NCBI GenBank assembly: GCA_038222915.1
Contig: JBBRHH010000006.1
Span: 1-28,080, forward strand
Direction: 5' to 3'
Source: JBBRHH01 sp038222915
Lineage (GTDB): Bacteria > Planctomycetota > Phycisphaerae > Tepidisphaerales > Tepidisphaeraceae
Length of the DNA: 28,080 nucleotides
Below are positions 1 through 8,100 of the stretch, piece by piece; position 1 is the first letter of the stretch, and every line of letters begins with the position of its first letter. The notes under the pieces were generated by a model. It did not search any database. It was not told the origin of the DNA and saw nothing but the letters and a program-made list of their open reading frames with translations. Made by a program: the position numbers and the translations under genes.

Positions 1-123
1 ATCCTCAATAAGCCGCTTGGCGTAATCCCCGAGATCCATGCCCATGCGTTTGGCATTGGACTGAAGCTCGCTCATGCTCTGCTTGGTCAACGGTGGAAGT
101 TGAATCGATGCAGTGGAGGCCAT
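1..123 (-). CDS. Partial ribbon-helix-helix-like protein (N-terminus only)
   Basis: The first 41 codons of a minus-strand gene run off the left edge of the window. The start ATG is the complement of 121-123. The visible protein has a short N-terminal strand-like stretch (ASIQLPPL) followed by an amphipathic helix (TKQSMSELQSNAKRMGMD) and a second helix start (LGDYAKRLIED). This is the layout of small ribbon-helix-helix antitoxins or DNA-binding proteins, but no family-specific motif is visible in so short a piece. A toxin gene would be expected beyond the left edge if it is an antitoxin. It is transcribed away from the hydrolase gene at 235, with about 110 bases between the two starts. Confidence 0.55.
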   Translation of the reverse strand, partial: MASTASIQLPPLTKQSMSELQSNAKRMGMDLGDYAKRLIED

Positions 124-234
124 GCCAAACAGTATATCACGCGCCGGACCATGCGACGAGGCGAGTTCGCCTGCTTTATTACCCACGTTATCTTTCTTCC
201 AGAGTATTACCTTGGAATAGTATACTCACTCCCG

Positions 235-1209
235 ATGACCGCCTCTCTTCCTCGCTATTCCCCAACCCTTCTCCGTGCCGGCCCGCTCCGTCTCGACGGC
301 GGCAGCATGTTCGGCGTCGTCCCGCGCGTCGTCTGGTCGCGGCAAATTCCCGCCGACGACAAAGGCCGGATTCTCGTCGCCCACAATTGCCTCCTCCTCA
401 CCCGCGCCGACAATTCCGCCGGCCCCAAACACGTTCTCATCGAATCCGGCAGCGGCAATAAATTCAACGCCAAAAACCGCGAGATCTTCGGCCTGTCCGA
501 CCACTCCATCGAATCCGCCCTCGCCGCTGAAAGCGTCCCCGCCGAAGCCATCGACCACGTCATCCTCAGCCACCTCCACTTCGACCACGCCGGCGGCCTC
601 ACCCGCCTCGCCCGCGAAAGCGAAGCCCCCGACTACATCGCAGCAGACGCCTCCATGCTCGCCTCGCCCAACATCAAACTCAATTTTCCCAATGCCCACA
701 TCACCGTTCAAAAGCGTGAATGGGCCGACGCCCTCGTCAATCGCTCGGTGATGACGCGCACCTACCTTCTCGAAAACCTCCACCCGCTCCGCGAGCATCT
801 GAACTTCGTGACATCCCCCGACCCCTTCCCCATCGGCCATCGTCCGCTGCGCGACGAATCACCGCCCTCCCCTATAACCGACCGAATGACAGAAGTTCTC
901 CCCGGCATCCACGTCTTCCTCGTACCCGGCCACACTTGGGGCCAACAAGCCATCCTCTTCCACGACCCTCAAGGCCGCCCCATCGTCTTCACCCCCGACA
1001 TCCTCCCCACCACCCACCACGTCGGCGCGGCCTACAACATGGCCTACGACGTCGAACCCTATATCAGCACCGTCACCCGCCGTTGGTTTCTACAGGCCGC
1101 GGCCGATCACAACTGGCTGCTCGTCCTCGATCACGAACCCGATCATCCCTGCCAACGCGTCGAGCCCGATGGCAAAGGCTGGTTCAAACTAATCGCCGGC
1201 GAACAATAA
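235..1209 (+). CDS. Metallo-beta-lactamase-fold hydrolase
   Basis: A 324-residue metallo-beta-lactamase-fold hydrolase, most like the lactonase (YtnP/AHL-lactonase) branch. The zinc motif HLHFDH is at about residues 113-118 (H113, H115, D117, H118). The third metal-site histidine is probably H233 in GHTWGQQ, the bridging aspartate D255 in FTPD, and a late histidine H300 in DHEPDHP, so both metal sites appear complete. There is no signal peptide, so it should act in the cytoplasm. The frame is open from 100, but ATG 235 gives a protein that starts just before the first conserved strand, and the upstream part is not family-like. Its stop lies 16 bases before the carboxylase start, suggesting co-transcription. 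The substrate is unknown; hydrolysis of a lactone or thioester is only an inference. Confidence 0.85.
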   Translation: MTASLPRYSPTLLRAGPLRLDGGSMFGVVPRVVWSRQIPADDKGRILVAHNCLLLTRADNSAGPKHVLIESGSGNKFNAKNREIFGLSDHSIESALAAESVPAEAIDHVILSHLHFDHAGGLTRLARESEAPDYIAADASMLASPNIKLNFPNAHITVQKREWADALVNRSVMTRTYLLENLHPLREHLNFVTSPDPFPIGHRPLRDESPPSPITDRMTEVLPGIHVFLVPGHTWGQQAILFHDPQGRPIVFTPDILPTTHHVGAAYNMAYDVEPYISTVTRRWFLQAAADHNWLLVLDHEPDHPCQRVEPDGKGWFKLIAGEQ

Positions 1210-1225
1210 AGGACTTAAACCCCGC

Positions 1226-2917
1226 GTGCCAAAAACAAAATCAAAGCCCGCCTCGGACAAACCCATCCCGGCACTGCGCACCCTCACCGACCAGATCGAA
1301 TCCGAAGAATCCACCCTCCGCGAAGGCGGCGGCCAATCGGGCCAGGAGCGGCAGCGCAAGCTGGGCCGCCTGCCGGTCCGCGAACGCCTCGCCCAACTCC
1401 TCGACCGCAAAACACCGTTCCTCGAGCTCAACCTCTGGGCCGCATATCAAATGTACCCCGCCGTCGGCGAAGTCCCCGCCGCCGGCGTCGTGACTGGCAT
1501 TGGCCAAGTTCACAGCCGCTCGTGCATGATCGTCGCCAACGACGCCACCGTAAAAGCCGGCGCGTTCTTCCCGGCCACCTGCAAAAAAGTCCTCCGCGCC
1601 CAGAAAATCGCCGCCCGCTGCAATCTCCCCCTGATCTACCTCGTAGATTCGTCGGGCGTCTTCCTTCCCATGCAGGACGAAATTTTCCCCGATGAAGACG
1701 ACTTCGGCCGCATCTTCCGCAACAACGCCGTCCTCTCCGCCGCCGGAGTCCCCCAATACGCCGCGATCATGGGCAACTGCGTGGCTGGCGGCGCTTACCT
1801 CCCGGTCCTCTGTGACAAAGTATTGATGACCACCGGCAGCGCCCTCAATCTTGCCGGCCCCGCTTTGGTAAAGGCCGCGATCGGCCAGATCGCCGAAGCC
1901 GAAGAACTCGGCGGCGCAACCATGCACGCCCAGATCAGCGGCACTATCGACTTCCGCGAGCCGGATGACGAATCATGCCTGAAACGCCTGCGCTCTCTCA
2001 TAGACCTGCTGCCTCCTACCCCCTCGCCCAGTACTCCGGGAGAGGGTGGGGGTGAGGGCTCTTCCTCGCACTCCAGAAAATCAAAGTCCATTACAAATGA
2101 CAGCCACACCGCCGCCAAACCCAACGACCTCTACACCCTCGTCTCCCCCGACGGCCGCCACGAATACGACGCCACCCACCTCCTCGCCTGCATCGTCGAC
2201 GCCAACTCCCTCCAGGAGTACAAAGCCGAATACGGCAAATCGCTCGTCTGCGCCTACGCCGCCATCGGCGGCCGAAACGTCGGCATCGTCGCCAACCAGC
2301 ATGTGCGCACCAAGACAGGAACCGGCGAGCTCCAGCTCGGCGGCGTCATCTACCACGACAGCGCCGACAAAGCCGCCCGCTTCATCATGGACTGCAACCA
2401 AACGGGATTGCCGCTGGTCTTCTTCCAGGATGTCGTCGGTTTCATGGTCGGCCGAGAGTCGGAACAGCACGGCATCATCCGCAGTGGCGCAAAACTGGTA
2501 AACGCAGTAAGCAACTCGACCGTCCCAAAAATCACCGTCATAGTCGGCGGCTCCTTCGGCGCGGGCAACTACGCCCTCTGCGGAAAAGCCTTCGACCCCG
2601 CCTTCACCTTCGCCTGGCCAAACGCCAAATACGCCGTCATGGGCGCAGGCCAGGCCACCGCCACCCTAGTCTCTCTCGAACAACGCCAATCCGAACGCAC
2701 CGGCACTAAGCTCTCCGAAGAAGCCCTGCACGAGTTACAAGACAGAATCAAATCCGACTACGAACGCCAGACCGACATCCGCTACGGAGCAGCAAGAGGC
2801 TGGGTCGACGCCATCATCGCCCCGCACACAACGCGCGAAGTATTGATCGAGGCTTTGAACGTAGCCACGCGTCCGCCGCCATCCGGTGGATTTCGGGCGG
2901 GCGTATTACAGGTTTGA
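1226..2917 (+). CDS. Acyl-CoA carboxylase, carboxyltransferase (beta) subunit, with repeat insert
   Basis: A 563-residue biotin-dependent carboxyltransferase that moves carboxyl from carboxybiotin to an acyl-CoA. It starts at GTG 1226, with AAAGGA about 12 bases upstream. The N-terminal crotonase-like domain covers roughly residues 1-260 (GNCVAGGAYLPVLCDK near 180) and the C-terminal domain roughly 300-550, with FMVGRESEQHGII near 402 and GGSFGAGNYALCGKAF near 440. These match methylcrotonyl-/geranyl-CoA carboxylase beta subunits better than propionyl-CoA ones. The linker at about residues 266-279 is encoded by a GC-rich repeat (2021-2060) and reads SPSTPGEGGGEGSSS, which is unusual for the family. 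The partner biotin carboxylase/biotin carrier subunit is not in the window. Together with the AtuA genes downstream this suggests catabolism of a branched-chain or isoprenoid acyl-CoA. Confidence 0.9.
   Translation: MPKTKSKPASDKPIPALRTLTDQIESEESTLREGGGQSGQERQRKLGRLPVRERLAQLLDRKTPFLELNLWAAYQMYPAVGEVPAAGVVTGIGQVHSRSCMIVANDATVKAGAFFPATCKKVLRAQKIAARCNLPLIYLVDSSGVFLPMQDEIFPDEDDFGRIFRNNAVLSAAGVPQYAAIMGNCVAGGAYLPVLCDKVLMTTGSALNLAGPALVKAAIGQIAEAEELGGATMHAQISGTIDFREPDDESCLKRLRSLIDLLPPTPSPSTPGEGGGEGSSSHSRKSKSITNDSHTAAKPNDLYTLVSPDGRHEYDATHLLACIVDANSLQEYKAEYGKSLVCAYAAIGGRNVGIVANQHVRTKTGTGELQLGGVIYHDSADKAARFIMDCNQTGLPLVFFQDVVGFMVGRESEQHGIIRSGAKLVNAVSNSTVPKITVIVGGSFGAGNYALCGKAFDPAFTFAWPNAKYAVMGAGQATATLVSLEQRQSERTGTKLSEEALHELQDRIKSDYERQTDIRYGAARGWVDAIIAPHTTREVLIEALNVATRPPPSGGFRAGVLQV
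2021..2060 (+). repeat. GC-rich REP-like repeat, copy 1 (inside carboxylase gene)
   Basis: A 40-base element beginning CCCTCGCCC and ending GGGGGTGAGGGCT. It aligns without gaps to 27985-28024, with 34 of 40 bases identical by eye. Both copies have a CCC-rich left arm and a GGGAGAGGG right part that can fold back on each other. The copy here lies in the open frame of the carboxylase and adds a Pro/Gly/Ser-rich linker. Confidence 0.7.
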
Positions 2918-2968
2918 GGTACGAATCGGGCCAGATCGTGTTAGAATATGGCGACTGGAGATCGCAGT

Positions 2969-3175
2969 ATGCGTATCAACCTTAGACCGGAAACCGAACA
3001 GCGTATTCAAGACCGGATGAAGGCGGGCGCTTTTCCTTCACCCGATGATGTCGTGGATGCCGGACTAAAACTCCTGGAGCAGCGCGAGCAGCAGAAGCAA
3101 GGAGATGTGGTCGACGGGGAGAAATTCTTTAAGAAAATGCTCGCCGAATTGGAAGGTGATGGCGAACTAGCATGA
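2969..3175 (+). CDS. parD: ParD-type antitoxin
   Basis: A 68-residue antitoxin of the ParD/CopG ribbon-helix-helix class. The N-terminal strand MRINLRPETEQ and the two helices RIQDRMKAGAF and SPDDVVDAGLKLLEQRE are typical, with the family FPSPDDVV turn between them. The C-terminal tail (about 45-68, EKFFKKMLAELEGDG) would wrap the ParE toxin. An in-frame ATG exists at 2948, but the ATG at 2969 has GGAG (2957-2960) exactly 8 bases upstream and gives the usual start, so I prefer it. A TAGAAT sequence at 2942-2947 could be a -10 element, though I see no matching -35. The stop overlaps the toxin start as ATGA. The TA pair sits between the carboxylase and AtuA genes. Confidence 0.85.
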   Translation: MRINLRPETEQRIQDRMKAGAFPSPDDVVDAGLKLLEQREQQKQGDVVDGEKFFKKMLAELEGDGELA

Positions 3176-3474
3176 GAGGCTATCACCTTTCAACGGCCGC
3201 TGCCGCCGACATCGAGCAAATCAAGAATTACCTCAAGCAAAATGCCCGCCGCAAGGTGGCGGCGCGTGTGGTCCGCGAGTTGTATAACGGAATACGACGA
3301 ATCGCCAAACGGCCTGGAATCGGTCATGGTCGAGAAGATCTGGTCGGTCCGAAATACCGGTTCTACAAAGTCTAAAACTATCTGATCACCTATATGCGCG
3401 ATTCCAACCCGCTCGCTATCGTTCGTGTACTCCATAGCGCCCGCGATGTCGGGCGAATCCTCGACAATGATTGA
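3172..3474 (+). pseudogene. parE: ParE-type toxin interrupted by an in-frame stop
   Basis: A RelE/ParE-superfamily toxin frame starting with ATG 3172, overlapping the antitoxin stop by 4 bases. Translation runs LSTAAAADIEQIKNYL ... GPKYRFYKV and then meets TAA at 3373-3375. The same frame continues without a gap for 32 more codons, NYLITYMRDSNPLAIVRVL then HSARDVGRILDND, to TGA at 3472-3474. That continuation is the C-terminal strand pair and the RVLHSARD motif that every ParE has. The full length would be 100 residues, the normal size. The 67-residue product lacks the final strands that carry catalytic or target-binding residues, so it is probably inactive. One base change in TAA would restore it. 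The tail overlaps the AtuA start at 3467. Confidence 0.85.
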
Positions 3475-4849
3475 TCGGAGGCCCATCATTCTCCGCATCG
3501 CCAACGCCCAGGGCTTCTGGGGCGACTCCCCCACCGCCGCCGCGGACTTAGCGGCACAATCTCCCACGCTCGATTACATCACCCTCGACTACCTCGCCGA
3601 AGTCTCCATGTCGATCCTCGCCAAACAGCGCGACCGCGACCCCGGCCTCGGCTACGCCCGCGACTTCCTCGACGTCGTCCAATCCCTCATCACAGTCTGG
3701 AAAACCGGCCGCCGCCTCCGAATCGTCACCAACGCCGGCGGCCTCAACCCACGCGCCTGCGCCAACGCCTGCCTCGACCTTCTCCGCAAATCCAACTGCC
3801 CCCCACTCAAGATCGGCATCGTCACCGGCGACGACGTCCTGCCCAACCTCCGCGCCGCACACGCGGCGGGCAAAGAGACCGCGGAATTCTCCCACCTCGA
3901 AACCCACGCGCAACTCGACACCGTCATCGCCAGACTCACCACCGCCAACGCCTACCTCGGCGCAGCCCCCCTCGTCGAAGCGTTAAACGCAGGTGCGGAC
4001 ATCCTCATCACCGGCCGGGTCGCCGACCCCAGCCTTACCGTCGCCCCCTGCATCTCCCACTTCAAATGGAATCTCAACGATTACAATAAAATCGCCGGCG
4101 CAACCGTCGCCGGCCATCTCATCGAATGCGGTACCCAGGTCACCGGCGGCATCAGCACCGACTGGCTGACAATCGACAACGCCAACATCGGCTTCCCCAT
4201 CGTCGAAGTCGAAGCCGACGGCTCCTGCGTCGTCACCAAACCCGACCACACCGGCGGCGAGGTCACCGCCCGCACCGTCAAGGAACAACTCCTCTACGAG
4301 CTCGGCGATCCCGCCAACTATCTAAGCCCCGACGCCACCGTCTCCTTCCTCACGCTGCAAGTAAACGAACAAGGTCAAAATCGCGTCCGCGCCTCCAACA
4401 GCACCGGCCGCGCCCCGCCCCCCACTTACAAAGTCAGCGCCACCTACCGCACCGGCTACCGCGCCGCCGGCACGCTCACCATCGTCGGCCAAAACGCCGT
4501 CGCCAAAGCGCGCCGCTGTGGCGAAATCATCCGCGACCGCCTCCGCGCAGCCAGCGCCGAACCCGCCCAATTCATTGTAGAATGCCTCGGCTCAGGCGAC
4601 GCCACCGCCGGCGTCGCCGGAAGGCGCGACGACCTCTTCGAAACCGTCCTCCGCATCGCCGTCAGCGATCCGGACAAATCAATCGTTGAAAGATTCACCC
4701 GCGAAATGACCCCGCTCATCACCTCCGGCCCGCAAGGCACCACCGGCTACGCTGAAGGCCGGCCTGCTGTCCGTGAAGTCTTCGGCTATTGGCCAACCCT
4801 CATCCCGCGCGAACAGGTCCACCCCACCGTCGAACTTCTGGAGATGTGA
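3467..4849 (+). CDS. AtuA family protein (DUF1446), large part
   Basis: A 460-residue protein of the acyclic terpene utilisation AtuA/DUF1446 family. The N-terminal signature RIANAQGFWGDSP is at residues 10-22, followed by LDYITLDYLAEVSMSILAKQ, the glycine-rich VTNAGGLNP, IGIVTGDDVLP and DILITGRVADPSL. ATG 3467 is preferred over the upstream in-frame ATG 3425 because the family motif then starts about ten residues in. It overlaps the end of the old parE frame, which suggests it was once translationally linked to a preceding gene; there is no clear Shine-Dalgarno sequence. The gene for the small C-terminal AtuA-like domain follows after 2 bases. The biochemical role of AtuA is not established; in Pseudomonas it belongs to the citronellol/geraniol cluster together with a geranyl-CoA carboxylase, and the carboxylase subunit nearby fits that setting. 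Confidence 0.88.
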   Translation: MIDRRPIILRIANAQGFWGDSPTAAADLAAQSPTLDYITLDYLAEVSMSILAKQRDRDPGLGYARDFLDVVQSLITVWKTGRRLRIVTNAGGLNPRACANACLDLLRKSNCPPLKIGIVTGDDVLPNLRAAHAAGKETAEFSHLETHAQLDTVIARLTTANAYLGAAPLVEALNAGADILITGRVADPSLTVAPCISHFKWNLNDYNKIAGATVAGHLIECGTQVTGGISTDWLTIDNANIGFPIVEVEADGSCVVTKPDHTGGEVTARTVKEQLLYELGDPANYLSPDATVSFLTLQVNEQGQNRVRASNSTGRAPPPTYKVSATYRTGYRAAGTLTIVGQNAVAKARRCGEIIRDRLRAASAEPAQFIVECLGSGDATAGVAGRRDDLFETVLRIAVSDPDKSIVERFTREMTPLITSGPQGTTGYAEGRPAVREVFGYWPTLIPREQVHPTVELLEM

Positions 4850-4851
4850 AA

Positions 4852-5199
4852 ATGGAAATCCGCCTCGGCGATATTGCACACGCACGCAGCGGCGACAAAG
4901 GCGCGTCGGCCAACGTCGGCGTCATCGCCAACAACCCCAACGACTACAAAGTCCTGGTTCAATGCCTGACCGCGCCATTAGTCGAAGAATTCTTCAAACC
5001 CATGCAGGTCGGCAAGGTCATCCGCTACGAGCTCCCAAACCTCGGCGCGCTCAACTTCATCCTACCCAACATCCTGAGTGGCGGCGGAAGCGTAAGCCTC
5101 CGCACCGACGCCCAGGGCAAGGCCCTCGGTCAGGCCCTGCTTGAGCTACGCTTCCACATTCCAGACACCATTTTTACGGAGCCTGGTCCGCCGTCGTGA
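4852..5199 (+). CDS. AtuA-like C-terminal (ferredoxin-fold) domain protein
   Basis: A 115-residue protein beginning MEIRLGDIAHARSGDKGASANVGV, the signature of the small domain that is fused to the C-terminus of many AtuA proteins and separate in others. Further conserved pieces are LPNLGALNFILPNILSGGG and SLRTDAQGKALGQALL. The start is 2 bases after the large AtuA stop, so the two are very likely co-translated and form one complex. The last 26 bases overlap the 3' end of the minus-strand calcium-repeat gene, so the plus-strand operon has no room for a terminator before the opposing gene. Confidence 0.85.
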   Translation: MEIRLGDIAHARSGDKGASANVGVIANNPNDYKVLVQCLTAPLVEEFFKPMQVGKVIRYELPNLGALNFILPNILSGGGSVSLRTDAQGKALGQALLELRFHIPDTIFTEPGPPS

Positions 5200-8100
5200 T
5201 GTCCAACTCTGTACCATTGGGCTTCAGGTCGATGGTGTCCGTGTCACCGACTCCCTTTCCGCCTGCGAACGCGTATTTATCCTGTGCCGCATCGCCGGCC
5301 ATGAAGATCGTATCAGCACCCGTTCCGCCAAACACATTGTCAAAGCCCTGGCTGGCGACCAGCTGATCGTTGCCGCCAAGCCCGAAGATCTTGTCGTCAC
5401 CGCCGCCGCCGGAGATGAAGTTGGCGTTGTTGTCGCCAACCAGCTTGTCGGCGTTCGTGCCGCCCCAGATGTCTTCGATATCCTTCTGCGGAATCGTGTC
5501 GCCTTCGCCCGTCGCGCCGCCGGTACCAGTCAACAGATTGACCGTCACCGAATCCGTGCGATGTGAATAATCGATCGCGTCCTTGCCGGCGCCACCATGA
5601 AACTCATCCTTACCGTCGGCGGTCCCAAAGCTTGCCGTGCCGCCGCTGATCACATCATTGCCGGCCTGGCCAAACATCGAGTCGTTGTCTGCGCCGCCAT
5701 AGATGAAGTCATTTCCATTGCCGCCAATGATCAAGTCATTGCCGTCGCCGCCGTTCAGCGTCGAGGGCTTGGTCACCGGCAGCGTCCCGTTCGTTGCCGA
5801 TAGCCGGATCGTGTCCGCTCCGCCAAGACCGTTCACCACGATGCTAGTGACCGCACCAACCAGAAAGTCGGTGCTGGCACCGCCGTTGATAACCACATGA
5901 ATTTTCGTCGCATCCTGCGTGATGATGATCGTGTCGGCGTTATTCGTTCCATCCACCGTGATCTTCCCCGCATTGTTCACAGCACCAAACGGCTGCACAA
6001 CCAGCGGCGCGGCAACCTTTAATGCCGCAAAACCAGGCCGCGCAACCGCAGGGGCAATGTCCGTGCCACCGCCGCCGTCCCATGAGGCGTTATTGACGAA
6101 GACCGTGCCGCTCGCCTCCCCGCCATGACCGTCGTTCACCGTATAGTCGACTCTGTCAAACTGCACGGAACTGTCATACGTCGAGTCGGCCGTATAGGTC
6201 ATCCCCTGCCCGTCAGGATCGACCTCGACCGATCCATGCTGAGGCGATCCTTCGCCGCCCGCATAAGTGATGAACACGCCGTCACCATCGGCGTCAAATG
6301 CGTGGTCACCCAGGGAAATATGCACGGGCGCCGGGTTGTTCGAATCAAAACCTACGCCGAAATTCTCCGCCGTCGGCTCAACAATGTGACCGTCCGGATT
6401 GACAAAGATCGTCGCCGTATCAAATCCACCGTTTCCATCACTGATCGTATAAGTGAAGCTGGTATTGACGCTCTGAACGTCATCCGGCGCTTGATAGTGA
6501 AGCTCGTCGCCGCCCTCAGTCCGATCTACCGATCCAACCGCAGGCTGCGTGAAGGAGAAGATCGAAAGATTATCCTCATCGGGGTCATAGTCGTTGTCCA
6601 GCGGGCTGACGAAAAAGTCCGCTCCGCCGCTGCGGTCGTCGGGCACGGCGATCGTATCCTCATACGCAATCGGCGAAGAATTATCCCCGCCGCCCGATCC
6701 CTCACCCTCACTGGTGAAGATCGTCACATGCGCGGTCGAGAACGTCCCGTTCCCGTTGGTGATCTGATAAACAAAATCATCCGAACCACTGAAACTGTCA
6801 TCCGGCGTGTAGACGACCTCATTATTCACGATGCTCGTCGTCCCGAATTGCGGATCAGACACATCCGTGATCGTCAAGTTCGAATTGTCGCCCGTCTCCG
6901 GATTCGTGTCGTTCGACAGCACGTCGATCGTATACTGGGTCGGGCTCGCAATCTCATTTGGCTTGATCACCTGATGAGGCCGCGCCACCCGCACAATCGC
7001 CGTCGTCAATCCATTCGTATCATAAAAGTCATCCACCGCCGTCGGCGCATCCGGCGACACCGGATCATAAATATTCACATCCCCAATGATGTTGTCCTGT
7101 CCACCCGAACTGTTCACATCAGGCGTCGTGTCCTGGTAATAGTTTGTCCCCGTCCCGCCGTCGATGAAGTCCGTCTCTTTGTCAGAATTGATAAAGTAGT
7201 CGTCGCCGCCATCGCCCATCAGGCTGTCCTGACCAGCTCCACCGTCGATCGTGTCCCATCCATCCCCACCCGAAATCGTATCCATACCCTCCTGGCCCAG
7301 AATAATATCATCACCCAGGCCGCCCATGAGGCTGTCGTCTCCATCGCCGCCCAGGATCGTATCCTTCCCATCCATCCCGTCGATCGTGTCGTTCCCACCC
7401 CGGCCATCCAGATAATTGTCCTGGCTGTTGCCGACGATCGAGTCCTTCCCATCCCAGCCGATCACGTTCTCCACGTCGCTGTGCACGTTGTCGTGCTCAA
7501 CCTGCGTGCCGTTCTGGACCATCCCATCGTTCGCCAGATCGTCCAGCGAAACCTTGTTCACGTTCGTCGGATCGCTCGTGTCATACCGGTTGTTGTATTC
7601 CGTGTAGTCCACGGTATCGAGCCCCGCCCCGCCGTGCAGATCATCATCACCGCCGCCGCCCACCAGTGTGTCGTTCCCGCCATTGCCCGACAAGGATTGA
7701 TTCGCCGACGAACCGGTGATCAGGTCCGAGTTCGATCCACCCTGAACCACTTCAATGTCCGTCCCAATCGTATCCGTCTCACCGGCCGCGCCGCTGTCAG
7801 CCAGGCCGTCCGTATTGAGCGTCAGCGCATCCGTCCGCGCCGAATAATCCGCCGTGTCCGTCCCGGCGCCACCGTTCAATACATCATTGCCCAACCCGCC
7901 GATAAGCGAATCTGTTCCACCCTGGCCGTTCAACACGTCATTTCCCGCCCCGCCATCCAGAACATTTGCCTGGCCATTACCAGTCAAGTTGTCATTGACA
8001 AAACCACCCGTCAGATTCTCCACGTCGCTCGCAATCGAATCGTTCTCACCAGCCGTTCCATTGCCGGTCGAACTCGCGGCATCAGGAATAGTCGCCGTCA

